Positions 9,617 to 20,301 of a stretch of DNA of 64,000 nt are shown here, in pieces. The position numbers and the translations under genes were made by a program. The DNA is taken from contig OY992540.1 of the NCBI GenBank assembly GCA_963921195.1, positions 11,042,766 through 11,106,765 of the forward strand, in the 5' to 3' direction. Under the pieces are notes generated by a model that saw only the letters and a program-made list of their open reading frames with translations, ran no database searches and was not told the DNA's origin. Position 1 is the stretch's first letter, and the number at the start of each line of letters is the position of its first letter. Origin of the DNA: Pegoplata infirma. Its lineage: Eukaryota > Arthropoda > Insecta > Diptera > Anthomyiidae.

Positions 9617-11356
9617 TGGGGCATTCCATTTCAAATCGGACACTTTGAATAATTTTATTTTTAGATTTTCCTAATTTCATGACAGTTTTTAGTACCCTTC
9701 AAAAACTCCTTCGTGGTAAATTTTCAGATTTTTTTGATGACCCTTTCAAAAGATATCGAATTTTTAAAAATTAGTAGTTTGTTCCTTTACTCAAACTTCT
9801 TTTACTCATAACTTCTTCAATAATGGTCCAAATTGCAATTTTTTTTTTTTTTTTCAAAATTTTTGAAAGTGCTCTAGTATGCGATTTTTAATTTTTAATA
9901 TTTAAATCACATTTTTTGAAAATGTATGTACTCTTTGATATTTTTTAAATTTTTTTGTGTAAAACTTCTATCAATTCTACAAATTTTTTGCCCAGTAGGA
10001 TCGTGGGATAACGATTATTACTATTTTTAAAATTTTTTTGAAAAAATTTTATTGTAATTTTCCAATCTTAAAATCATTTCTACTGCTCCAATGACCGACT
10101 CCAGTAATTTTTATGTCTAAACATTTCTTTGGAACAAACTAATACGCTATCTCCAATTTCTAAGGGGCTCCCATAAAAAACGACATTTTTTTAAATTTGC
10201 TCCAACCGCTCTAACTGCCCTAAGAGTATGATCGACCCACATTATTTTTTTAGTCCAAACATTTTCTCTGAAAACACCTACCCAATAAATTTAACAGTTA
10301 AGGCGGTCACCATACATTTATTTTTATTTTTTGTAAATTTATTTTATTTAGTCAACTTCTACCGGTCCATTGGTGCGTCCGAGAGGGGTCATTAGTGAGA
10401 CCGACCCCCATTTATTTTTACCCTACAACATTTTTTTAAAACATACCTACGCCCTATGTTGTAGGGTAAAAATAAATGGGGGTCGGTCTCACTAATGACC
10501 CCTCTCGGAAGCACCATTGGACCGGTAGAAGCTGATTTAATAAAACAAATTTACAAAAAAATAAAAAAAATTGTATGGGGACCGCCTTAACAATTAAAGA
10601 TAGAGGGTAGGTGTGTTCAGAGAAAATGTTTGGACTAAAAAACTATTGTGGGTCGGTCATACATTTTGTTGCTCTAAGGGCACTATTAGGGCAGTTAGAG
10701 CGGTTGGAGCAAATTTTAAAAAATGTCGTTTTGTGTGGGAGCCCCCTTAGAAATTGGAGATATGGTATTAGTTTGTTCTAAAGAAATGTTTAGACGTAAA
10801 AATTAATGGGTGTCGCTCTTGCAAATGACTCTTCTATAACGCACCATTGGAGCAGTAGAAATGATTTTAAGATTGGAAATTACGATAAAATATTTTCAAA
10901 AAATTTAAAAAAATAGTAATAATCGTTATCCCACGATCCTACTGGGCAAAAAATTTGTAGAATCGATAGAAGTTTTACACAAAAAAATTTCAAAAATCAA
11001 AGAGTACATACATTTTCAAAAATAAGATTTAAATTTTAAATCTTACAAATCACATACTAGAGCACTTTTATGAATTTTTCCGGATTTTTTTTTTTTTAAA
11101 GTACGTAAAAAAGCGAAAATTTTGAAAAAAAAAATATGCAATTTGGACCATTATTAAAGAAGTTATGGGTAAAATAAGTTTGAGTAAAGGAACAAACGAC
11201 CAATTTTTAAAAATTCGATATATTTTGAACGGGTCATCAAAAAAATCTGAAAATTTACCACGAAGGAGTTTTCGGAGGGTACTAAAAACTGTCAACAAAT
11301 TGAAAAAATCTAAAAAAAAATTATTCAAAGTGTCCGATTTGACATGGAATGCCCCA
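9617..11356. mobile_element. Long fold-back element (1.74 kb), TGGGGCATTCCA ends
   Basis: Nearly the whole element is an inverted repeat: TGGGGCATTCCATTTC at 9617 mirrors its complement ending at 11356, with corresponding blocks all the way in (GTAGGATCGTGGGATAACG at about 9997 against its complement near 10930). The centre lies near 10443, where GACCGACCCCCATTTATT mirrors its complement. Arms are about 800-900 bp and differ by scattered substitutions and indels. Flanks are TA on both sides. A second, left-truncated copy is at 35713-36763. The ORFs at 11068-11365 come from the arm. Confidence 0.85.
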
Positions 11357-11453
11357 TATACTTAATGGGATCCTATACCAATATTCCGAGGTGTTATAAA
11401 CGGAATGACAAACTTATATATACCCCTCTATCACTAGAGTGGAGGGTATAAAA
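11357..11453 (-). mobile_element. End of a mini-me/DINE-like copy (variant A)
   Basis: The sequence from ATACTTAATGGGATCC to the TATACCCCTCTATCACTAG..GGGTATAAAA hairpin end matches the ends at 31260-31346 and 54180-54268. The fold-back element at 9617 was inserted in its (TA)n stretch. Confidence 0.7.
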
Positions 11454-12672
11454 GTGTGAACAAAATCTAATAGAAAAGCAACAGGCTTAAGCAAACAAAT
11501 CTTTATAAAATCCAGAATAACTATGCAACATTTTTTTATTTAGATGAAAAGATTTGTGGGAATATAAAATTTTTAATAATATTTATTACGCGTTAAATGG
11601 CCTCAATAATTTGCTTAATTAAAAAATACAAAATATAATAATAAAAATTATCAAAATTATTTATGGCAGTTTGAAACCATTAAATTACCATAATATTTTG
11701 TGGTCTTTTAATTAAATGTCTTTTAACATGATTGGGGACGAAAAAATAATAATAATAATAAAATTAAATTTCGTATACATAACTTGTGTGAATAAATGTG
11801 GTTTGTGGTTGCAAAACAAACAACAAAAACACAAACAAAATTTTGTATGCAAATAAATACATAAAAAAGCGTTGCATATTTCAGGGCTGTTAAGAAGATT
11901 AAAAACTTTTGCATATTTTGAAAGGGGGATTTTAAATTTAAAATAGAGGAAAAACGCAAAGTATACTTTTTTTTGCAAGAGATCTGTTAAATATTGACTA
12001 TACTTGTTATCCACCATGACCTTTATAAAATCTTTAATCTTATATCGATTATAGCAATAATCTTATCAGTGCTTTATATATGTTTAAAAGTTTGCTATAC
12101 GGTATCTTTTTTCTATTTCCTTTTTTTTAATATTTATAAAAGAAATATACTACTATTTTGTTTTAAACCTACAATAATTATTTAATTACCACAGTTTCCA
12201 CAACTAAACAATGAACAACTTGAAACTTGTTAGAACAACCAACAGCAGCTTGATTGGCACTTTACATGCAACGTTTTTAAAATTTTTAACATTTAGTTGC
12301 AACAATACAAAACCAACCAAACCAAAAACCACTTGAGGTGCTAACAAAAATTCCACTTGTATCGATGCACAAAATAAATTTTTGAAAATAAAACCGCAGC
12401 TCCAACAAAGAACAAACAAGTGGGAATGAATGAACTAACAATAAGAAACTTTTTGGCAGACAACACGCACTTGTTTAAAATAATGATTTATGTGTCAAGT
12501 AAAATGAAAATCTTAAATGAACTAATAATGCAGTAGAATTAATTGTTCATTCATTGAAAAAATTTCTCAGATTTTAAGACTTTTAGCTATAGGAAAAATT
12601 TCTCAGAATCGGCGGAAGACTTTGAGGGCGACTTTCTCCACAGAAATTAATGTTAACAAATTTATTAAATGA
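11454..12672. other. AT-rich intergenic DNA
   Basis: No gene or clear repeat. ORFs 11712-12017 and 11994-12185 consist of AT-rich low-complexity codons without domains. Confidence 0.55.
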
Positions 12673-13910
12673 GGTATTCCACACCAAATGTCCAGCGAAA
12701 AAAAAAACATGTGTACCGTTGTATGGATTTTTTCAATTTCAATTTTTCAAAAACTGGGCTTAGGAGGCGTGGTCAAACATTGGAAAAATGGTAAAATTTG
12801 TGGCGAGTTGCCTTGATTAAATATTTATCACATTAAAACGGAATGCACAACAATCTCAAAAATTTACATTCTTATTTAGTTTTGTATGGGCTATCGATTA
12901 AATTTTTTTTTTTAATTATCAGAACCCGTTCTGAAATTTTTCATTTTTAAAAAAGTCAATTTATAAAAAATCCGGCCACTTTTTTTTTTTAATTTTTTTT
13001 TTTTAAGATTAGATTTTGATCCATCCACACAAAAAAAATCAGAAACGCGTTTTTCGTTTTTTTCGAGAAAATCGCATTTGAATTTTGAAATTTCATAAAA
13101 AATTTATTAATTTGCTTGTATTTTCTTGTTTCAACAGAGCGTATTTATGCAATTAATAATACTCATTCGCAACGTTAAAACAAGATAATACAAGCAAAAA
13201 AAAACAAAATTACAAAATCGTTTTGAAATTTAAAATTAAGATATGATTTTCCCGAAAAAAAACGAAAAACGCGTTTCTGATTTTTTTTTGTGTGGATGGA
13301 CAAACATCTGAACTTTAAAAAAAAAATTTAAAAAAAAACGATAGTGGCCGGATTTTTGATAAATTGACTTTTTTAAAAAATGAAAAATTTCAGAACGGAA
13401 AATTTAGTACAAGCAAAAAAAAAAAAATACAAAATCGTTTTGAAATTTAAAATTCAGATGCGATTTTCCCGAAAAAAAAGAAAAAAACGTTTCTGAATTT
13501 TTTTGTGTGAATGGACAAACATCTGAAAAAAAAAAAATAAAAAAAAAACAAAAGTGGCCGGATTTTAAATAAATTAACTTTTTTAAAAAAATGGAAAATT
13601 TCAGAACGGGTTCTGAAAATTTTCCAAAAAAAAAATGTTTAATTGGCAGCCCATACAAAACTATATAAGAATGTCAATTTTTTAGATTGTGGTGCATTCC
13701 GTTTTAATGTGATAAGTATTTAATCAAGGCAACTCGCCACAAATTTGAGCATTTTTCCAATATTTGACCACGCCTCCTAAGCCCAGTTTTTGAATATTTG
13801 AAAAACCAAAAACGCAATTTTCTTAGTTCCATATAGGGCAATCCATACAACCTATTCAAAAATTTACGGGACAAGTGTTTTCTGTAGCGGGACATTTGGT
13901 GTGGAATGCC
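12673..13910. mobile_element. Fold-back element with GGYATTCCACACC ends (1.24 kb)
   Basis: GGTATTCCACACCAAATG at 12673 mirrors the sequence ending GGTGTGGAATGCC at 13910. Inner blocks mirror too, for example GGCGTGGTCAAACATTGG (12769) and the complement near 13765. The right arm contains a roughly 200 bp internal segment twice (about 13180-13390 and 13400-13620), so the arms are unequal. End fragments recur at 14200-14282. Non-coding; no target duplication seen. Confidence 0.8.
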
Positions 13911-14002
13911 TTTTTTTATTTGAAAATTTTTAGAACCCGTTCTGAAATTTTAAATTTTTTAAAAAGGTAAATTTATCAAAAATTCGGCTACTTTTTTAAT
14001 TT

Positions 14003-14335
14003 TATACCCTCCAACTACAGTATGGGGGTATACTCACTTTGTCATTCCGTGTGTAACGCATCAAAATATCGGTCTAGGACCCCATAAAGTATATATATTT
14101 ATGATCAGTGATCGATTCTAAGACATTCTAGCGATCTCCGTTCGTTTGTCTGTCCGTCTGTAGTTAACACGATGCAGAAATTTACGGTACACATGTTTTT
14201 TTTGGTGGACATTTGGTGTGAAATGCCTATCCATACAACCTATTCAGAAATTTACGGTACACTTTTTTTTGTGGAATGCCTCACATATAATGCGTTACAC
14301 ACAGACCAATACTGTAGTTGGAGGGCATACAAAAA
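14003..14335 (+). mobile_element. Mini-me/DINE-like variant B, rearranged
   Basis: 14003-14165 reads TATACCCTCCAACTACAG.. through the CCCCATAAAGTATATATA core to a short GTCC/GTCT run. It then joins two short end fragments of the GGCATTCCACA fold-back family (14172-14282). A second copy of the variant-B end follows in reverse (GTTACACACAG..GGAGGGCATAC, 14290-14335). Confidence 0.65.
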
Positions 14336-15150
14336 AATGTTGGGCCCAATGAAAAATTCCTGCGAAAGCTTTCGCTCATGTAGCTTTTGTGGATTTCATT
14401 ATTCATTACTTACTTAAGCCCATATGACACTAGCATTTTTTTGTATTTTAATACAATTTTTATAATTAATTAATAGAGTGAAACAACAAAAGACAAATGA
14501 AAAAGAAACATAAAAAAAACAAAAAATGGTGATGATTACTTTTATTTAAATAAAAACCCGCTGAATAAATACCAAAAATTGCCAAAAACAAACAAAAAAG
14601 TCGCTTTATTTTAAAAACAAAAAAGTTGGCAGCAAAATATGTAAAAGTTTTAAATTTTTTTTTGACATTTAGTCATTTGTTAACCAAATTTATCGACAAC
14701 ACAATAATGAAATTTTACAAGGGTTCAAGTTGAAAAAATGCAGAAGAAAATTTGAATTTCTAAAAATTATAGACATTTCTGGTATTTCCTATACCGCTTT
14801 CAAACACCCCAGTTAGTGTCATCATCGGTAGGATTTTAAATGTCGGTTTGTCTTGTTAATGAAAACTGTTTTTTATATATGTGAATATTTATAGTTTCTA
14901 CAGAATAAATTTTGACAGTTTCCAACACTACAATTCTATTTCTAGCAATCTGAACCTCACTTCATACTTTCTTTCAATTTTACGTTTGCTGTTTTTTAGT
15001 AAGCTTTTACTCTCCACTTTTCTTCAGATTTCCTATGAGGATTAAGGTTATAACTTTTGGAATTTTTTGCAAATATCAAAAAGTTAATTTAAAGCCGTAT
15101 AGACCATGAAAAAATATTAACAAATGATATATTACTTTTTCGCCATCGTT
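14336..15150. other. AT-rich intergenic DNA
   Basis: No gene or repeat boundary seen. Confidence 0.5.
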
Positions 15151-16132
15151 AAAAAAGTTCACGCACCAAACGCGATGAAGTTTTAAATGTGTTTTTTTAA
15201 GTATAAAAAAAAAATAAATTTAATTGCAAAGTATTTAGAATTTTCTAATAATTTCATTAATATAATAAAAAAAATCTCAGCAATTGGATGTAGGGCGCGA
15301 AAAAAAAATCGCGATATTTTGTCGCTATTTTGCGGATTTTTTAAAAGATATAAATTTTAAGTGTCAAGTGATAGCTGCTATGTGCTAATAATTCTTTTCA
15401 GCAACTTAAGATTATAATCGCGGTATTTTGGTGCTATTTCGCAAATGATTTAAATAAATTAAATGATAGTTCCTACCAAGGTTGGTTACCGAAACGAATA
15501 ACGGTAAGGGTAACGGTAACGGTATCTAATTTTTATTTATTTCGGTAAAGGTAACGGTAAGTGTTTTCAAATCGTTTTGGTAACGGTATGTACCGGTACC
15601 GAACCAACCAAACCGGTACGTACCGGTATTATTAATTTAGTTAAAAATTTGAAAAAAGATAGAACTGAAAGCTAAAAATATTTTATAGACCCAAAAACCA
15701 GTATAGATTTGCTATGATTATTATTTTTGTCATTTATTTTATGATAATTTGCAAATTATAAATTTAAAATTATGTTAGCAATTTGATTTTATTTTTTTGT
15801 TCGTTAAAATCCCTTAAAACAGGTAAAATTTTGAATACCGGTACAATACCGGTAACTTCTAATAATTATAACGGTAACGGTAAGGGTAACGGTATTCTAA
15901 AAATATTTTTAGCGGTATCGGTAACGGTAACGGTATTCGATTTGAAAGGGTTTTGAATCGGTAACGGTATAATAAGGGTAACGGTAACCAACCATGGTTC
16001 CTACTGATAGTCATTAGTTCATTTTCAACTAATTAGGATTTGATGCCTTATTAGAAAAAATATTTAAAATAAAAAAATAAAAATAAATGCATGGGGAGTT
16101 TTAGAAATTGCATTCGGTGCGTGAACTTTTTT
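15151..16132. mobile_element. Element with AAAAAAGTTCACGCACC ends, split by a hAT-like insert
   Basis: AAAAAAGTTCACGCACC at 15151 mirrors GGTGCGTGAACTTTTTT ending at 16132. Without the insert at 15477-15996 it would be about 460 bp. Target duplication not resolved. Confidence 0.55.
15477..15996. mobile_element. hAT-like MITE, 8 bp duplication GTTCCTAC (520 bp)
   Basis: GTTCCTAC stands at 15469-15476 and 15997-16004. The element begins CAAGGTTGGTTACCG and ends CGGTAACCAACCATG, a 15 bp inverted repeat with one mismatch. Both halves are filled with GGTAACGGTA repeats plus GTACCGGTAC motifs. Duplication length and CA.GG-type ends fit the hAT superfamily; subterminal repeats of this sort are where hAT transposases usually bind (inference). 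No coding capacity. Confidence 0.85.
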
Positions 16133-16306
16133 CACCAAAATTACCTAAAAAAATAATTTTTGTTATCTGTACAACATTGCTCATAACGTGGTGGGATGAG
16201 CTTTTTTGTCAAAAAAGTTATAACCCTAATGAGGATATATTTGCACTGTTCACAATAATTTCATCAATACATAAAAGTTATGCCCTGATTCAGTATGTCG
16301 TTAGAA

Positions 16307-16393
16307 GTGAGTGACTAGAAATTTTGTACGTAAAACAAAAACAAATTTGAGTTTTTTGTTTTTGTTTAACGTACAAATTTTGTAGTCACTCAC
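16307..16393. repeat. 87 bp hairpin
   Basis: GTGAGTGACTA..TTTTGTACGT at 16307 pairs with ACGTACAAATTTTGTAGTCACTCAC ending at 16393. Arms are about 35 nt with few mismatches around an AT-rich loop. Confidence 0.7.
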
Positions 16394-16487
16394 GTCGACC
16401 GAGATAGCGAATCGAACAGTTAATGTCATAGGGGCTTTACAGTATACACAAAATACACAACAGTAACTGTTATATATAAAACTGTTA

Positions 16488-17203
16488 TATGGAGTTCACA
16501 CTAGAGAATTTGTACTCGTTTAAGCCACTTGTTTAAAAAAGTAAACAAAATCGTTCACACTACATTTTGCTCGTTTAACGCTGAGTGTTTAACGATTGTA
16601 AACAAACGCACATAACCTAATTCTGAAAAAAATTGCAAAAATATTTCTAAAAACCTTTTAAACTTTGGCGGAAGACAAGATATATAATTTTTTGATAACA
16701 TTAACATAACACCACTACACGGAACACCTTTTTATTGACTCATCCCAAGTAAATAGGAAGATTTTTCTGTTTTTTGTACCGGACCTGTCCGAAGCTGTTT
16801 GCGTATTTATACTTCGATGGAAGGCAAAATTCACTTTTAGTGCAGCTTTTCCAATATAATTATAAATAAAACACACATTTTTTTCTGATTTTTCAGTGTT
16901 TTTATTAGTTTTTTTTAAATATTTATAATTTCTCAATTTTCCAATGTTTTGCTATGAAAATGGTGGACCGATACAGAAGCTGGTTGCTATGAAATCTTTT
17001 TTTTTGGCATAGAATAAAGAAAAATTAAAAGGAAATATACCGAACCCTGCCTTTGAAATGTTTAGCGAAATGTTCAACAGGGAAACAAGTCGAATTTGAT
17101 TGTTTAGCTAAACAACCAAATGTATGGGGGAACAAGTCAAATTTTGATTGTTAAGCGCTTAAACACTCATGAGATGTTTAAAGTCGGTAGTGTGAACTCC
17201 GTA
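16488..17203. mobile_element. TIR element, TAYGGAGTTCACACTA ends (716 bp)
   Basis: TATGGAGTTCACACTA at 16488 mirrors TAGTGTGAACTCCGTA ending at 17203, one mismatch in 16. TTA flanks both sides (16485-16487, 17204-17206). The interior repeats GTTTAAGC/GTTTAAC motifs. A 3 bp TTA duplication suggests a Harbinger-type element, but the ends are not diagnostic. ORF 16715-16936 has no recognisable domain. Confidence 0.65.
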
Positions 17204-17353
17204 TTATATATAAAAAAAGCAAAAGTTTTGGAACTACTTTGTGTCTGTACTTATTTAAATTGAAGCGTTAACAATACACAAAAGCTTTAATTGTAAGCAC
17301 TAAAAAACCAAAAATAAAATAAATATGTAGTTCTCGAATATAAAAGTGGGCAT

Positions 17354-18077
17354 TAGCGCGTCCCGAATTCGGCTCTTTTTCGAATTTGAAAATGCTTGCC
17401 CCCTCAAAAGATGGGGATTTAGGACCCTTTTGCGGGAAAAATAACAAAAAAAGTTTTGGACAAAAAATCAGTTGGCTACCAGCGGCTAAAGATTGCAATC
17501 TTAGTGCATTTTGAAACAAAAATTTTTTTTTTGTTTTTTAAAAAATGTATGCCAAAAGTTGCGCAATATAGAGTACATTCCTGGAAAAATATTAATAAAA
17601 TTTCCATGGAGTAATTTTGGTGCAGCGTTGCATCTTAAAGATGAAAAGTGTGACTTAAATTTTTTTTATTTTTTCTTTTAAGCTAAATTGGTCTTAAAAC
17701 CTGCGCAAAAAAGATCACATTCGTTAAAACTGTGTCAAAGCAGATTTTGAGACTAATTTAGCTTAAAAGAAAGAAAAAGTAAAAATTAAGTACACCTTTT
17801 GATCTTTGAGATGCAACGCTGTACCAAAATTACTCCATGGAAATTTTATTAATATTTTTCCTCAAATGTACTCCGTATTGCGCAACTTTTGGCATCAAAA
17901 TTTTGGGCAACAAAAAAAAAAAGTTTTTTCAAAATGCACTAAGATTGCAATCTTTAGCTGCTGGTAGCCAACTGGTTTTTTGTCCAAACATTTTTTTGTT
18001 AATTTTTCCGCAAAAGGGTCCTAAGTCCCCATCGTTTGAGGGGGCAAGCTAAAAAAATTTGAATTCGGGACGCGCTA
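17354..18077. mobile_element. hAT-like fold-back element, 8 bp duplication GTGGGCAT (724 bp)
   Basis: GTGGGCAT is duplicated at 17346-17353 and 18078-18085. Ends are TAGCGCGTCCCGAATTC and its exact complement. The arms mirror each other for more than 300 bp (CCAAAATTACTCCATGGA motif in both arms) around a short centre near 17715. TAGNG-type ends and an 8 bp duplication fit hAT. ORFs 17268-17519 and 17837-18052 are the same arm read in opposite directions. Confidence 0.87.
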
Positions 18078-18085
18078 GTGGGCAT

Positions 18086-18884
18086 GTTAACAAAAAAAGC
18101 TTGTTTTTCGTATGCAAAAAATTACTGTTAGGAAATGGTTTTAATGGAAATGGAATAAGTTTTAAAAATAAGCTGTTAAATAAAACGGTGCAAAAGCTTT
18201 TGAACTACTTTATGGTTTTACTTATTTAAAATTAAGCTTTTATTAGTACCAAAAAAGCTTTAACTGTTAGCATTTATAAAAATATAAAAGGAATATGTAT
18301 TTCCTTAAATTTTAAGTTATCAAAGTTGACGTGTTTTGTGAAAAGCTTTTTTAGTTTGACCGTTAGAAAATGCATTTATTTAGCAATTATTTTGTCTTCT
18401 CTCAAGGGCAATAATAGTTTTTGAAACTGAAATGTACTTTACATTAAAAATATTTATGATTGAAACAGTTTTTCTACCAATGCACTATAGGGAATTTATA
18501 AGGAATTGTTGGCCAAAAGTCCATTTTTGATGTGTTCAAAACAATTTTTTTCTGATGCCATTATAAAGTATACTATATAAAAGTAGGCTAGCTTACATAT
18601 TTTTGTTCACCAAGCTCTTTTACCGCTAGTACGGAAGCGTCAAAAACAAAATTTCATTTTTTATATTTTTTTTTACATTTTGGGGAACAAAACTTATTAC
18701 AACAGCAACGTACTTAAAATCCTTTATTTAAATCTATTAAAATGAATTTCAATTAGCAATAGAGCAAACAAATATATTTTGTACAAAGTACAGATTTAAA
18801 ATGCAGATTTATATATTTTTTTAATTTTTCTATTTAATTATTTTTTATCATTTTTTAACCAAAAATATTTTTGGACTGCTACTT
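18086..18884. other. AT-rich DNA containing half of a local direct repeat
   Basis: 18180-18300 (GCAAAAGCTTTTGAACTACTT..) is a diverged direct copy of 17215-17330, which lies on the other side of the hAT-like element. Otherwise no feature. Confidence 0.5.
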
Positions 18885-19165
18885 TTTTTGCTTATATTTG
18901 CATACTCCCATATCTCTTTGAGGTATTAAGAAACTCTTTCCGAGTATGATGTATTCATCCGCTAAGCCATGCGGCTCCATGGGCAAAATATATTTAGGGA
19001 TGTCCGTCCGACCGTCTGTTAGTCTAATAGTCTGGGGAATGCACGATGCTGTCCAAACCAAAAGAGCTAGCTACATGATGTTTGGCACGAATATGTCTTA
19101 TGGTCTTGTACTGATCAAGTTCGTAAATGGGCAAAATTGGAAAATGTAAAAAAAGGCCCCCCTTA
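18885..19165 (+). mobile_element. Mini-me/DINE-like fragment, variant B
   Basis: It holds the GTCCGTCCGACC run, then ACGATGC.GTCCAAACCAAAAGAG and GTAAATGGGCAAAA, matching 36840-36930. Ends are lost. Both overlapping ORFs are repeat-derived. Confidence 0.6.
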
Positions 19166-20301
19166 AAGAACTAAGCATACTTATGCAAAACCCATCTTTT
19201 ACAATATTTTTTTGTACATTTACTTAAAAATTAACAAAATTTACGCCACAAGAAGTTTAAAGTCCTGCAATTGGACCGAAGGGACCAGCAACATTTTTTT
19301 GTCCGCCCCCTTTTGTGGGCGTGGATGTAAAAAAAATTGACAAAATTTTATTACAAAATTGCATTAAAATCGCGAATTGTCAGGTCCGATCATGCCAATT
19401 TTTTATGCAGAGCTTTAAAACTTACCACCAAATAAACTTGCCAAATTTCGAGTCAATATCCCAGCTTTTAGGGTTTTGGCCAGAAAATACCAAAAAATTC
19501 CCTATAGTGCAATGCACACATTGCCAGGATGATCCAATTCCGGCCAAAAGTCTTTATCGTTGTTGGATCCATCTGAAAATGTGCTTCTAGAGGAATTCGA
19601 GGTTGCTGATTTCAAAATTTAGCTAAAAATCAAAAAAATCAAAATGTCGGATCCAATATGGCGGAATTTTTATTTTAAAAAATGTCCGATTGAGCTCAAA
19701 TATTGTTTTATGCGGGTATTGGAGTTACTGAATAAGAATTGTTACTCCGAATTTTGAAAAACAAAATGGCGGACTAAATATGCTTCTTAAAGTTTAAAGA
19801 ATGATCCAACTCCGGCAAAAAGTCTTTATTGTTGTTGGATCCGGCTGAAAATGTGCTCCTAGAGTATTTCGGGGTCGCTGATATCAAAATTTAACTAAAA
19901 ACTAAAAAATCAAAATGGCGCATGCAATATGGCGGAATTTTTTTTTAATAATTGTCCGATTTAACACAAATTTTGTTTTAAGGGGGTCTTGGAGTTACTG
20001 AATCATAATTACTGGCGTTCATTTTGAAAAACAAAATGGTGGACAAAATATGCTTAGTAAATTTTGTTACAAGTAATTAAAAAAAAGTTATATTCCTTTT
20101 CCTTGTTGAAGCTAGCTGAAATTGTCGCCTAGTAAATTTCCGGGTCTGTTATCTTAAAATTGAACAGATAAAATTCAATATGGCGGAAATAATATGGCGG
20201 CTAGGTTATTTAACTTTGTCTGATCTAACTAAAAATTAGTTTTAAGAGTATTAAGAGTGTCTGAAGTTAAATCTGCGCACATAATTTATATATATATTTT
20301 A
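19166..20301. repeat. About three ~270 bp tandem units rich in ATGGCGGA
   Basis: Units starting near 19525 (GATCCAATTCCGGCCAAAAG), 19800 (GATCCAACTCCGGCAAAAAG) and 20060 (partial) each carry TTGTTGGATCC, ATATGGCGGAATTTTT and GGAGTTACTGAAT blocks in order. Non-coding. It directly precedes the element at 20302. Confidence 0.7.
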
